Position numbers and translations under genes: made by a program
Part shown: piece after piece, positions 44,981 to 53,922 of the stretch
Position numbering within the stretch: the stretch's first letter is position 1
Layout of the letters: every line of letters starts with the position of its first letter
Assembly: GCF_033001325.1 (NCBI RefSeq)
Contig: NZ_CP133111.1
Coordinates: 3,224,001 to 3,288,000, forward strand
Length of the DNA: 64,000 bases
From: Rhodopseudomonas sp. BAL398
Lineage (GTDB): Bacteria; Pseudomonadota; Alphaproteobacteria; Rhizobiales; Xanthobacteraceae
Direction of reading: 5' to 3'
Notes under the pieces: generated by a model
Database searches by the model: none
What the model was told of the DNA's origin: nothing
Seen by the model: the letters and a program-made list of their open reading frames with translations, nothing else

Positions 44981-46624
44981 TTATCCGAATTGATTCATCG
45001 TGTTGTGGGCACCGCCGGCCTTCAGAGCGGCCTCACCGGCGAAGTATTCCTTGTGATCGTCGCCGATGTTGGAGCCGGCCATGTCCTGATGCTTCACGCA
45101 GGCGATGCCTTGGCGGATCTCCTGGCGCTGAACATTCTTCACATAACCTAGCATGCCCTGCTCGCCGAAATACTCCTTGGCAAGATTATCGGTCGAAAGA
45201 GCCGCCGTGTGATAGGTCGGCAACGTGATCAAATGATGGAAAATGCCGGCTCGCTTGGCCGAATCGGCCTGGAAGGTCCGGATCAGCTCGTCGGCTTCCA
45301 TCGCCAGCGGGGTCTGGTCGTATTCCGCCTTCATCAGCTCGGCGCGGTTATACTTGCTGACGTCCTTGCCGGCCTTCTTCATCTCGTCATAGACCTGCCA
45401 ACGGAAGTTGAGGGTCCAGTTGAACGACGGCGAATTGTTGTAGGCCAGCTTGGCGTTCGGCACCACTTCGCGAATCCGGTCGACCATCGCGGCGATCTGC
45501 TCGATATTCGGCTTCTCGGTTTCGATCCACAGCAGGTCGGCGCCGTTCTGCAAAGAGGTGATGCAGTCGAGCACGACGCGATCCTGGCCGGTGCCTTCGC
45601 GGAACTGGTACAGGTTGCTGGGCAGGCGCTTGGGACGCAGCAGCTTGCCGTTGCGGCTGATGATGACGTCGCCATTGCCGACTGAGGTCGCGTCGACTTC
45701 GTCGCAATCCAGGAAGCTGTTGTACTGGTCGCCGAGGTCGCCCGGCTTGTGGCTGACGGCGATCTGCTGGGTCAGGCCGGCACCGAGCGAATCAGTGCGG
45801 GTGACGACGATACCGTCTTCGATGCCGAGCTCGAGGAAGGCGTGGCGGCAGGCGCGGATCTTGGCCAGGAACACCTCGTGCGGCACCGTGACCTTGCCGT
45901 CCTGATGACCGCACTGCTTTTCGTCGGACACCTGGTTTTCGATCTGCAGCGCGCAGGCGCCGGCTTCGATCATCTTCTTGGCCAGCAGATAGGTCGCCTC
46001 GGCATTGCCGAAGCCGGCATCGATGTCGGCGATCACCGGCACGACATGGGTCTGGAAATTGTCGATCTTGGCGATCAGCTCGCTTTCCTTGGCCTTGTCG
46101 CCGGCCTTGCGGGCGGCGTCGAGCTCACGGAAGATCGCGTTGAGCTCGCGGGAATCCGCCTGACGCAGGAAGGTGTAAAGCTCTTCGATCAGCGCCGGCA
46201 CCGAGGTCTTCTCGTGCATCGACTGGTCGGGCAGCGGGCCGAATTCCGAGCGCAGCGCCGCGATCATCCAGCCGGACAGATACAGATAGGTGCGATCGGT
46301 GGTGCCGAAGTGCTTCTTCACCGAAATCAGCTTCTGCTGGGCGATAAAGCCGTGCCAGCAACCGAGCGACTGGGTATATTTGGTGCTGTCGGCGTCGTAG
46401 GCGGCCATGTCGGCACGCATCAGCGCAGCGGTATAGCGCGCCACATCGAGGCCGGTCTTGAAGCGGTTCTGCAAGCGCATCCGGGCCACGGCCTCGGCTT
46501 TCACGCCATTCCACGTGTCCTTGTCCTTGAGCACGGTCTCGGCCGCTTCGATTTCGCTCTGATAGGAGGCTGGCCCCTGGATGGCCCGATCGCTGATCCC
46601 ACGTGGCTGGAAGTTCATGTCCAT
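44981..46624 (-). CDS. aceA: Isocitrate lyase
   Basis: A 547-residue glyoxylate-cycle enzyme (isocitrate to glyoxylate + succinate). The catalytic loop reads SDEKQCGHQDGK with Cys238 (KKCGH in most family members), metal-site IADIDAGFGNAEATY is at about 198, and IETEKPNIEQIA is further on. Length matches the longer alphaproteobacterial form. AAGGGA precedes ATG 46624. The regulator gene at 46814 is divergent, across a 190-bp operator-rich gap. Confidence 0.96.
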   Translation of the reverse strand: MDMNFQPRGISDRAIQGPASYQSEIEAAETVLKDKDTWNGVKAEAVARMRLQNRFKTGLDVARYTAALMRADMAAYDADSTKYTQSLGCWHGFIAQQKLISVKKHFGTTDRTYLYLSGWMIAALRSEFGPLPDQSMHEKTSVPALIEELYTFLRQADSRELNAIFRELDAARKAGDKAKESELIAKIDNFQTHVVPVIADIDAGFGNAEATYLLAKKMIEAGACALQIENQVSDEKQCGHQDGKVTVPHEVFLAKIRACRHAFLELGIEDGIVVTRTDSLGAGLTQQIAVSHKPGDLGDQYNSFLDCDEVDATSVGNGDVIISRNGKLLRPKRLPSNLYQFREGTGQDRVVLDCITSLQNGADLLWIETEKPNIEQIAAMVDRIREVVPNAKLAYNNSPSFNWTLNFRWQVYDEMKKAGKDVSKYNRAELMKAEYDQTPLAMEADELIRTFQADSAKRAGIFHHLITLPTYHTAALSTDNLAKEYFGEQGMLGYVKNVQRQEIRQGIACVKHQDMAGSNIGDDHKEYFAGEAALKAGGAHNTMNQFG

Positions 46625-46739
46625 GATCCCTTCGGTACGACAAATTCGCAATCGCGACATTCGTGACAGTGCGTTGCGAAACTACCGAGAGCTAAACGCT
46701 AGTTAGGCGATATCGTATAGACCTGTTGCGAACGAATGG

Positions 46740-46797
46740 TGATGTCATGTAACATCAGTACATGTAACGAATGTCATTTTGTAAATTTTGTCACAAA
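46740..46797. promoter_or_regulatory. Repeated motifs in the aceA/regulator divergent gap
   Basis: TGATGT/ACATCA form an inverted repeat (46740-46745 with 46752-46757). CATGTAAC occurs twice, 15 bp apart (46746-46753 and 46761-46768). TTTGT ... ACAAA at 46778-46797 is a second dyad, 17 bp before the regulator ATG. These are candidate sites for the divergent regulator; which of them is bound is unknown. Confidence 0.5.
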
Positions 46798-46813
46798 CAC
46801 TGATTGAGGCCCG

Positions 46814-48259
46814 ATGGCGCGCGATTCCGGAAAGAAACTGTTTGTCGGTCCCAGGTTCCGCCGGATCCGCCAGCAGCTCGGCCTGTCGCAGACCCAGATC
46901 GCCGAGGGCCTCGGAATTTCTCCAAGCTATATCAATCTGATAGAGCGAAACCAGCGGCCCGTGACGGCGCAGATCCTGCTTCGGCTGGCGGAGACCTATG
47001 ACCTCGATTTGCGCGACCTCGCCACCGCCGACGAGGACCGCTTCTTCGCCGAATTGAACGAGATCTTCTCCGATCCCTTGTTCCGCCAGATCGACCTGCC
47101 GAAGCAGGAACTGCGCGATCTGGCCGAACTGTGCCCCGGTGTGACGCACTCCCTGCAACGGCTCTACGCCGCCTATACGGAGGCCCGGCGCGGGGAGACC
47201 ATGGTGGCGGCGCAGATGGCCGACCGCGACGAGGGCGTGCGCTTCGAGGCCAATCCGATCGAGCGGGTGCGCGATCTGATCGAGGCCAACCGAAACTATT
47301 TTCCGGAGTTGGAGCAGGCCGCCGAAACCCTGCGCGACGAACTCAACGTTACGGCGCAGGACCTGTTCGTGGCGCTGAGCGAGCGGCTGCGCGAACGCCA
47401 TTCGATCGTGACCCGGATCATGCCGGTCGACGTGATGCGCGAAACGCTGCGACGGTTCGATCGGCATCGCCGGCAATTGCTGATCTCGGAGCTGATCGAC
47501 GGCCCCGGCCGCGCCTTCCAGATCGCGTTCCAGATCGGCATCACCGAATTCGGCAGCGTGTTCGACGCCATCGTCAACCGCGCCGGCGCGCTCGACGAGA
47601 CCTCGCGGCGCTTGTACCGCATCACGCTGGCGAACTACTTCGGCGCCGCCATCATGATGCCTTACGCCGCGTTCCATGCCGCCGCCGAGACGCTGAGCTA
47701 CGACGTCCATGTGCTGGCGCAGCGCTTCAATGCCGGCTTCGAACAGGTCTGCCACCGGCTGACCACGCTGCAACGGCCCAATGCCCGCGGCGTGCCGTTC
47801 TTCCTGCTGCGGGTCGACAATGCCGGCAACGTCTCCAAGCGGTTTTCCTCCGGCACCTTCCCGTTTTCAAAATTCGGCGGCACCTGTCCGCTGTGGAACG
47901 TGCATTCGACCTTCGACACGCCGGACCGGCTGTTGAAACAGGTAATCGAATTGCCCGACGGCAGCCGCTATTTCTCGATCGCCCAGATGGTGCGCCGCCC
48001 GGTGGCGCCGCATCCGCAGCCGCAGCCGCGCTTCGCGATCGGGCTCGGCTGCGAAATCCGCCACGCCGCCAAGCTGATCTATGCCGGCGGCATCGATCTC
48101 GACAAGGCCGAGGGCACCCCGATCGGCGTCAATTGCCGGCTATGCGAACGCGAGAATTGCAGCCAGCGCGCCGAGCCGCCGATCACCAGGACGCTGATCC
48201 TCGATGAGAACACAAGGCGGGCGTCGAGCTTCGCGTTCACCAATGCGCGGGAGCTGTGA
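46814..48259 (+). CDS. XRE/DUF2083 short-chain-acyl-type transcriptional regulator
   Basis: A 481-residue regulator. The N-terminal HTH has FRRIRQQLGLSQTQIAEGLGIS and NLIERNQRPVTAQ, followed by an IrrE-like middle domain and a DUF2083 C-terminal domain with GVNCRLCERENCSQRAEPP, a Cys cluster common in this family. RamB and related members control acetate, propionate and glyoxylate genes in actinobacteria, and ScfR-type proteins act in alphaproteobacteria. Adjacent, divergent aceA is the obvious target. No HEXXH is visible in the IrrE-like part. Confidence 0.9.
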   Translation: MARDSGKKLFVGPRFRRIRQQLGLSQTQIAEGLGISPSYINLIERNQRPVTAQILLRLAETYDLDLRDLATADEDRFFAELNEIFSDPLFRQIDLPKQELRDLAELCPGVTHSLQRLYAAYTEARRGETMVAAQMADRDEGVRFEANPIERVRDLIEANRNYFPELEQAAETLRDELNVTAQDLFVALSERLRERHSIVTRIMPVDVMRETLRRFDRHRRQLLISELIDGPGRAFQIAFQIGITEFGSVFDAIVNRAGALDETSRRLYRITLANYFGAAIMMPYAAFHAAAETLSYDVHVLAQRFNAGFEQVCHRLTTLQRPNARGVPFFLLRVDNAGNVSKRFSSGTFPFSKFGGTCPLWNVHSTFDTPDRLLKQVIELPDGSRYFSIAQMVRRPVAPHPQPQPRFAIGLGCEIRHAAKLIYAGGIDLDKAEGTPIGVNCRLCERENCSQRAEPPITRTLILDENTRRASSFAFTNAREL

Positions 48260-48453
48260 GAGTCTGACTCAAAAACAAGCCAATCAAATCGAGCTTGATG
48301 TCGTCATTGCGAGCCGAGGACGGCGCATCGCGCCGTCCGACTGCGAAGCAATCCAGCAACATCAAGCAAGGGCTGGATTGCTTCGTCGCAAGTGCTCCTC
48401 GCAATGACGACCTTAAAGGCTTCGTTTTGTTGACCGATTTTTCAGTCAGGCTT
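48260..48453. mobile_element. MITE-like element, copy 2 (carries family A repeat)
   Basis: GAGTCTGACT (48260-48269) and AGTCAGGCTT (48444-48453) are terminal inverted repeats (8 of 10); the family A repeat is at 48302-48409. Length 194 bp. The left end abuts the TGA at 48257-48259 of the regulator gene. The flank AAAGGCTTCGTTTTGTTGA is shared with 5813-5840 in altered form. Confidence 0.65.
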
Positions 48454-48480
48454 TAAGGGTGCGGCAGACCGGATATCGGC

Positions 48481-48570
48481 GTCGCGGCCGGGGTTGACCC
48501 GGCACCCCATCCAAACAACAGTCGGGCCCGATTCAATTGGATGAATGGCCGGATCAGATCCGGCCATGAC
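48481..48570. repeat. Dispersed palindromic repeat family E, copy 3
   Basis: GGCCGGGGTTGACCCGGC at the left and GGCCGGATCAGATCCGGCCATGAC at the right, in the gap before the transglycosylase gene; with the MITE-like element it fills that gap. Confidence 0.6.
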
Positions 48571-48586
48571 TTTGTGGGAGACCGAT

Positions 48587-49828
48587 ATGCCGCGGCAGAT
48601 TTCAACGCTCCGAGTGAAGCGCCACCTTGCAGCGGCGATAACCGCCGTCGCCGTGCTTTCCGCCTCGCCTTCTTTCGCCCAGCGTGGCGCCTCCTGCCAT
48701 AATGGCCAGAGCTTCGGCCAGTTTCTCGCGGGGCTTGAACAAAAGGCCATCGCCGCCGGTGTGTCGCAACGGGCGATCGCGGCGGCGGCGCCGAGCCTGG
48801 TCTACGACCAGGGCATCGTCAATCGCGACCGCGGCCAGCGGGTGTTCGGCCAGATCTTCAGCGTGTTCGCCGGGCGGATGGCCTCGGAATCGCGCCGGGT
48901 GCGCGGCCAGAAACTGATCAAGCAATACGCCCAGTCCTTCGCCCGCGCCGAGAAGCAATATGGCGTGCCGCCGGAAGTGATCACCGCGTTCTGGGCGCTG
49001 GAGAGCGATTTCGGCGCGGTGCAGGGCAAGCTGCCGACGCTGCGCTCGCTGGTGTCGCTGGCCTATGATTGCCGCCGCTCGCAGATGTTTCAGGACGAGA
49101 CCATCGCGGCGCTGAAGATCATCGACCGCGGCGATCTGCGGCCGTCCGAGATGATCGGCTCATGGGCCGGCGAACTCGGCCAGACGCAATTTTTGCCGAC
49201 GCATTATTTCAACTACGCGGTCGATTATGACGGCGACGGCCACCGCGACATGCTGCACAGCGCCCCCGACGTGATCGGCTCGACCGCCAACTACATCGCC
49301 ACCGGATTGAAATGGCGGCGCGGCGAACCGTGGCTGCAGGAGGTACGCGCGCCGCAAGACCTGCCATGGGATCAGGCCGACCTCACCATCAAGCATCCGC
49401 GCGCCAAATGGGCGCAATGGGGCGTCAGCTATCCGAACGGCAAACCGCTGCCGAATGACGACATGCCGGCGTCATTGCTGCTGCCGATGGGGCGACACGG
49501 GCCGGCGTTCCTGGCCTATCCGAATTTCGACGCCTATACCGAATGGAATAACTCGCTGATCTACGCCACCACCGCGGGCTATCTCGCCACACGGATCGGC
49601 GGCGCGCCGCCGATGCAGCGGCCATCGCGGCAGGTCGAACAATTGTCGTTCAACCAGATCCGCCAATTGCAGACATTGCTGGAGCGCGCCGGCCATGACG
49701 TCGGCAAGATCGACGGCATCCTCGGCCAGCAGACCCGCAGCGCCGTGAAGACGATGCAGATGAAATACGGGCTGCCGGCGGATTCCTGGCCGACCGCCGA
49801 ATTGCTGGCGCGAATGGGCGGGCGCTGA
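48587..49828 (+). CDS. Lytic murein transglycosylase, MltB-type, with peptidoglycan-binding domain
   Basis: A 413-residue secreted enzyme (signal peptide LAAAITAVAVLSASPSFAQ). The SLT_2/MltB fold region has the catalytic Glu in FWALESDFGAVQG and the GELGQTQFLPTHYFNYAVD stretch. The C-terminus is a PG_binding_1 repeat (LQTLLERAGHDVGKIDGILGQQTRSAVK). It cleaves glycan strands to 1,6-anhydroMurNAc. GGGAG precedes ATG 48587. Confidence 0.93.
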   Translation: MPRQISTLRVKRHLAAAITAVAVLSASPSFAQRGASCHNGQSFGQFLAGLEQKAIAAGVSQRAIAAAAPSLVYDQGIVNRDRGQRVFGQIFSVFAGRMASESRRVRGQKLIKQYAQSFARAEKQYGVPPEVITAFWALESDFGAVQGKLPTLRSLVSLAYDCRRSQMFQDETIAALKIIDRGDLRPSEMIGSWAGELGQTQFLPTHYFNYAVDYDGDGHRDMLHSAPDVIGSTANYIATGLKWRRGEPWLQEVRAPQDLPWDQADLTIKHPRAKWAQWGVSYPNGKPLPNDDMPASLLLPMGRHGPAFLAYPNFDAYTEWNNSLIYATTAGYLATRIGGAPPMQRPSRQVEQLSFNQIRQLQTLLERAGHDVGKIDGILGQQTRSAVKTMQMKYGLPADSWPTAELLARMGGR

Positions 49829-49949
49829 CGGCGCTCGAATTGTCGCGCTTGGCCAAGCCGAGTGGTTGATTCCGGGCTGGCGCTCCCCAGATCCATGCAG
49901 CAGCATCTTTCTTCCCCCGCTGCGCCATCCCGTTTGAAACGAGCAACCC

Positions 49950-50453
49950 ATGTCCTTTTACGATTTCACCGTGCCGGCCTATTTGCAGATGCTCGGCAGC
50001 CTGTCCGCCAGCCTTACCAAGGCCGCGGCCTATGCGGCCGCCCGAAAGATCGAGCCGGCGACACTGCTTGGCACGCGGCTGTTTCCCGACATGCTGCCGC
50101 TGAGCCGCCAGGTTCAGCTGGCCTGCGACTATGCCACCAAGGGCGCCGCCCGCCTCAGCGGCAGCGAGGTGCCGGTCACGCCCGACACCGAAACCAGCTT
50201 TGACGAATTGCAGCAGCGCATCGCCAAGACGGTCGACTATCTGAAGGGCTTCAAGCCGGCGCAATTCGACGACGCCGCCGTCCGCCAGATCACCTTCCCG
50301 AGCGGCCCGGCCAAGACCACCACCCTCACCGGTCAGCAGTTTCTCAGCAATTTCTCGCTGCCGAACTTCTATTTCCATGTCAGCATTGCGCACGGCATCC
50401 TGCGCATGAGCGGCATCGACGTCGGCAAGCACGATTTCCTCGGCGCGAACTGA
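49950..50453 (+). CDS. DUF1993 protein
   Basis: A 167-residue protein, DinB-fold-like. It starts FYDFTVPAYLQMLGSLSASLTKAAAYAAAR and later reads LPNFYFHVSIAHGILRMSGIDVGKHDFLG, the DUF1993 pattern. The role is unknown; DinB-related proteins can bind metal through His residues (FHVSIAHG). It is 121 bp downstream of the transglycosylase gene on the same strand. Confidence 0.85.
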   Translation: MSFYDFTVPAYLQMLGSLSASLTKAAAYAAARKIEPATLLGTRLFPDMLPLSRQVQLACDYATKGAARLSGSEVPVTPDTETSFDELQQRIAKTVDYLKGFKPAQFDDAAVRQITFPSGPAKTTTLTGQQFLSNFSLPNFYFHVSIAHGILRMSGIDVGKHDFLGAN

Positions 50454-50641
50454 GCCACCAACGGTGATCGCGGCCTTCACCCCACAGGGGCCGAAGGCCG
50501 CGATCACGCCGAATTGTGCCATTTCGGCACGGCATTTTGCGGATTAATCATGCAATCGCATGTATTTTCGTGCGGGTCATTGTGGTCCGTCGCTGCGATG
50601 CACAACTGACCATCATCAGCCATTTTCCCGGAACCAAACCC

Positions 50642-51742
50642 ATGAGCACTGCAAGCAAACTGTTCGACGCCTATCAACTCGGCCCGATCGCCCTGTCCAA
50701 CCGCACCGTGATGGCCCCCCTGACTCGCAACCGCGCCGTCGAGGGCTTCGTGCCCAATCCGCTGGCGATCGAATATTACGCCCAGCGCGCCTCCGCCGGG
50801 CTGCTGATCACCGAGGCCAGCCAGATCTCGCAGCAGGGCCAGGGCTATCAGGACACCCCCGGCATCTACTCCAAGGAGCAGATCGCCGGCTGGAGCAAGG
50901 TCACCGACGAGGTGCACAAGCGCGGCGGCAAGATCTTCATTCAGCTGTGGCATGTCGGCCGGATCTCCCATGTCGATCTGCAGCCCAACCACGGCGCGCC
51001 GGTGGCGCCCTCGGCGATCCGCGCCAACACCAAGACTTTTGTCGGCGGCACCTTCGCTGACGTCTCCGAGCCGCGCGCGCTCGAACTCGCCGAACTCCCC
51101 GGCATCGTCGACAGCTTCCGTCAGGCCGCCGCGAATGCGATCGCAGCCGGCTTCGACGGCGTCGAGATCCACGGCGCCAATGGCTATCTGCTCGACCAGT
51201 TCGCCCGTGATAGCAGCAACAAGCGCACCGACAATTATGGCGGCTCGATCGAGAACCGCGCCCGGCTGATGATCGAGGTCGCCGCCGCGGTGGCCAAGGA
51301 AATCGGCGCGGAGAAAACCGGCATCCGGATTTCGCCGGTGACGCCCGCCAATGACGTCTCCGACAGCAATCCGCAAGCGCTGTTCGATTACATCGTCGAT
51401 CAGCTCAATGGTTTGAAGCTGGTCTATATCCACGTCATCGAAGGCGCCACCGGCGGCCCGCGCGACAATCTGTCGTTCGACTATGCGTCGTTGCGCAAGC
51501 GTTTCGCCGGCACCTATATCGCCAATAATGGCTATGACCTGGCGCTGGCCAACAAGACGCTCGACGCCGACGCGGCCGATCTGATCGCGTTCGGCAAGCC
51601 GTTCATCGCCAATCCGGATCTGGTCGAACGCCTCAAGCGCGGCGCGCCGCTGAACGAGCCCGACAAGGCCACGTTCTATGGCGGCGGCGCCAAGGGCTAC
51701 ACCGACTACCCGGTGCTGGACTCGCTGCAGGCGGCGCAATAG
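50642..51742 (+). CDS. Old-yellow-enzyme family alkene reductase (NemA-like)
   Basis: A 366-residue FMN TIM-barrel. LSNRTVMAPLTRNRAVEGFVP starts the FMN-binding part, the substrate-site residues lie in IQLWHVGRISH, and HGANGYLLDQFARDSSNKRTDNYGGSIENRARLM is the family signature. NADPH reduces enones, nitroesters or nitroaromatics. The start at 50642 matches the family N-terminus. A repeat follows 14 bp after its stop codon. Confidence 0.94.
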   Translation: MSTASKLFDAYQLGPIALSNRTVMAPLTRNRAVEGFVPNPLAIEYYAQRASAGLLITEASQISQQGQGYQDTPGIYSKEQIAGWSKVTDEVHKRGGKIFIQLWHVGRISHVDLQPNHGAPVAPSAIRANTKTFVGGTFADVSEPRALELAELPGIVDSFRQAAANAIAAGFDGVEIHGANGYLLDQFARDSSNKRTDNYGGSIENRARLMIEVAAAVAKEIGAEKTGIRISPVTPANDVSDSNPQALFDYIVDQLNGLKLVYIHVIEGATGGPRDNLSFDYASLRKRFAGTYIANNGYDLALANKTLDADAADLIAFGKPFIANPDLVERLKRGAPLNEPDKATFYGGGAKGYTDYPVLDSLQAAQ

Positions 51743-51756
51743 CGAACAGCCGCGGT

Positions 51757-51839
51757 CGTCATTGCGAGCGCAGCGAAGCAATCCAGGGGCGTCACACGGC
51801 GCACTGGATTGCGTCGTCGCTGCGCTCCTCGCAATGACG
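51757..51839. repeat. Dispersed palindromic repeat family A, copy 5 (short)
   Basis: CGTCATTGCGAGCGCAGC at the left and GCTCCTCGCAATGACG at the right, with GCAATCCAG / CTGGATTGC inside; 83 bp, shorter than the other copies. Confidence 0.8.
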
Positions 51840-51856
51840 GCGTCGAACATATGCGA

Positions 51857-52690
51857 TCACACCAGCGCCTTGCGGATGCGGGCGCTGACCAGATCGAGCA
51901 GCATCACGGTCACCACCACGATGATGATCTGCGCCGCGGTCTCGGCATATTGAAAGCTGCGGATGCTCTCATACAGCGTCTGACCGATGCCGCCGGCGCC
52001 GACGATGCCGAGCGTGGTGGCGGAGCGCACATTGGTCTCGAGCCGATACAGCGTGAACGAACTCCACAGCGGCATCACCTGCGGAATCACGCCGAAGATC
52101 ACCTCCTGCACCCGCACCGCGCCGGTGACGCGAATGCCCTCGACCGGCCGCGGATCAACCTGCTCGACCGCTTCGGAAAACAATTTGGCGAACACGCCGA
52201 GATTGTGCACGAACAGCGCCATCACCCCGGCGAACGGCCCCAGCCCCACCGCCACCACGAACAACAGCGCGAACACGATTTCATTGATGGCGCGGCAGGA
52301 ATCCATCAACCGGCGCACCGGCTGCACGATCCATTGCGGGCAGACATTGGACGAGGACAGAATCGAGAACGGGATGCCGAACACCACCGCCAGCGCGGTG
52401 CCCCACAGCGCGATCTGGATCGTCACCACCATGTCGGCGAGGTAGGAATCCCAATGGTGGAAATTCGGATTGAGAAAGGCGCTGCCGAATTCGGCCATGT
52501 TGCGCCAGTCGGTGACCAGCGCCGAGACGCGAAACATTTCGGCCGGATTCCAGCTCCAGGCCAGCAGGCCGGCGAGCAGCAACCAGCCGAGCCAGCCGCG
52601 CACACGCCGCGCCAGCGAATAGCTCGGTACGACGAAGCGCGGCGCCGCGGGCGCGGCCGGATGATCGTGGGGGGCGATGGTGTCTGTCAT
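51857..52690 (-). CDS. phnE: Phosphonate ABC transporter permease
   Basis: A 277-residue inner-membrane permease. Hydrophobic segments begin at about 30 (WLGWLLLAGLLAW) and repeat through the protein. The typical ABC coupling region (RVQEVIFGVIPQVMPLWSSFTLYRLETNVRSATTLGIVGAGGIGQ) is near residue 190. It moves phosphonates inward with PhnC and PhnD. A 36-bp perfect palindrome lies in the 54-bp gap after phnD. Confidence 0.93.
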   Translation of the reverse strand: MTDTIAPHDHPAAPAAPRFVVPSYSLARRVRGWLGWLLLAGLLAWSWNPAEMFRVSALVTDWRNMAEFGSAFLNPNFHHWDSYLADMVVTIQIALWGTALAVVFGIPFSILSSSNVCPQWIVQPVRRLMDSCRAINEIVFALLFVVAVGLGPFAGVMALFVHNLGVFAKLFSEAVEQVDPRPVEGIRVTGAVRVQEVIFGVIPQVMPLWSSFTLYRLETNVRSATTLGIVGAGGIGQTLYESIRSFQYAETAAQIIIVVVTVMLLDLVSARIRKALV

Positions 52691-52702
52691 GTTTCAATAC
52701 GC

Positions 52703-52738
52703 AGAAGGGCGCCGGACGCGCGCGTCCGGCGCCCTTCT
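52703..52738. repeat. 36-bp perfect palindrome between phnD and phnE
   Basis: Bases 52703-52720 and 52721-52738 are exact reverse complements with no loop (AGAAGGGCGCCGGACGCG and its complement). The transcript can fold to a very stable hairpin between two cistrons, where it could protect the phnD mRNA end or lower phnE expression. No T-run follows in the phn direction. Confidence 0.8.
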
Positions 52739-52744
52739 TAGGCG

Positions 52745-53860
52745 TTAGTTGCTCGGCGTCGAGGCGACGTTGGCGGCGAATTCGGCGATCAGCGTCTTCA
52801 GCTTGGCCTGATCGCCAGCCTTGTCGGCCGCGACGAAGGCGTCGACCTGCTGCTTGAACGCGCCGTGCTCGGCCTTGTCGGCGGCGTCCTGGAACTGCTT
52901 GATCTCGGCCTGCAGCGGCTCGATCTGGGCGGCCTTCTCGGCGTCCGACAGCTTGCTGTCGCCCTTGATCTTCATGATCGCCTTGTTGTTTTCAAGGATA
53001 CGGATCGGCAACAGCTGGTCATTCGACGACGGCTTGAACGGCGCCCATTGCAGGCCGGCCAGCACCTTCTTGGCGTCCGCAATGTCGTCCGGGGTGCCGA
53101 CGCGGCCATAGCTCATCAGCCAGGTGTAAAGCTTGGTCTTGACGCCCGGCTCCAGATCCTTGCGCCACACCAGCGGATCGCTCGGGATCAGCGGCGAGGT
53201 CCAGATCACACGGATGTCCTTGCGGGCGTCCGGCGCGGTGACTTCGAGGCGGCGCAGATTTTCGCTGTTGTTGGTGGCGACGTCGAGTTGCTTGTGGGCG
53301 ACCGCCATCGCATTGGCCTCGTGCGAGGCATTGCGCAGCGTCTTGAAGCACTGCTTCGGATCGATGTTCTTGGCGGCGAAGATGTAGCTGGTCGGAACCA
53401 GGAAGCCCGAGGTCGAATTCGGGTCGCCGATGCCGAAATCGATCGACTTGTCGCATTTCAACACGTCGTCGAGATTCTTGATCGGCGAATCCTTGTTGAC
53501 GATCAGATGCGACCAATAGCCCGGATTGCCGTCGGAATCGACCGACTGGGCGAAAATCTCGCCGCCGGAGCGGTTGGTGGCTTCCATCGCCGATTTGTTG
53601 CCGAACCAGGCCGCCTGCACCTTCTTGAAGCGCATCGCCTCGATCACGCCGGCATAGTCGGACGCGTAGTAACCGTTGATCTTGAGGCCGGTGCCCTTGG
53701 CCATCGCGGCGAAATAGGGCTCCCAGATGGTCTTGAGATTGGTGCTCGCCTCGGTGGCGATGACACCGAAATTGATTTCATTGGTCTCGGCACGGGCAAC
53801 CGATACCGAAAGGCCGGCGGCCACGGCCAAGGCCGTGCCGATCAGGGCTAGCTTACGCAT
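52745..53860 (-). CDS. phnD: Phosphonate ABC transporter substrate-binding protein
   Basis: A 371-residue periplasmic protein. Signal peptide (LALIGTALAVAAGLSVSVARA) is followed by EINFGVIATEASTNLKTIWEPYFAAMAKGTGLKINGYYASDYAGVIEAMRFKKVQAAW, the PhnD pattern, and SHEANAMAVAHKQLDVAT later. It captures phosphonates or phosphonate-like ligands for PhnE/PhnC. The start is ATG 53860; a longer frame to 53920 is less likely. Confidence 0.94.
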   Translation of the reverse strand: MRKLALIGTALAVAAGLSVSVARAETNEINFGVIATEASTNLKTIWEPYFAAMAKGTGLKINGYYASDYAGVIEAMRFKKVQAAWFGNKSAMEATNRSGGEIFAQSVDSDGNPGYWSHLIVNKDSPIKNLDDVLKCDKSIDFGIGDPNSTSGFLVPTSYIFAAKNIDPKQCFKTLRNASHEANAMAVAHKQLDVATNNSENLRRLEVTAPDARKDIRVIWTSPLIPSDPLVWRKDLEPGVKTKLYTWLMSYGRVGTPDDIADAKKVLAGLQWAPFKPSSNDQLLPIRILENNKAIMKIKGDSKLSDAEKAAQIEPLQAEIKQFQDAADKAEHGAFKQQVDAFVAADKAGDQAKLKTLIAEFAANVASTPSN

Positions 53861-53922
53861 GTCGCTTCTCCAGATTGAGTTTGGTACTTCATCACGGGCA
53901 AAGTCAGGTGCGGCTCGCAAAT

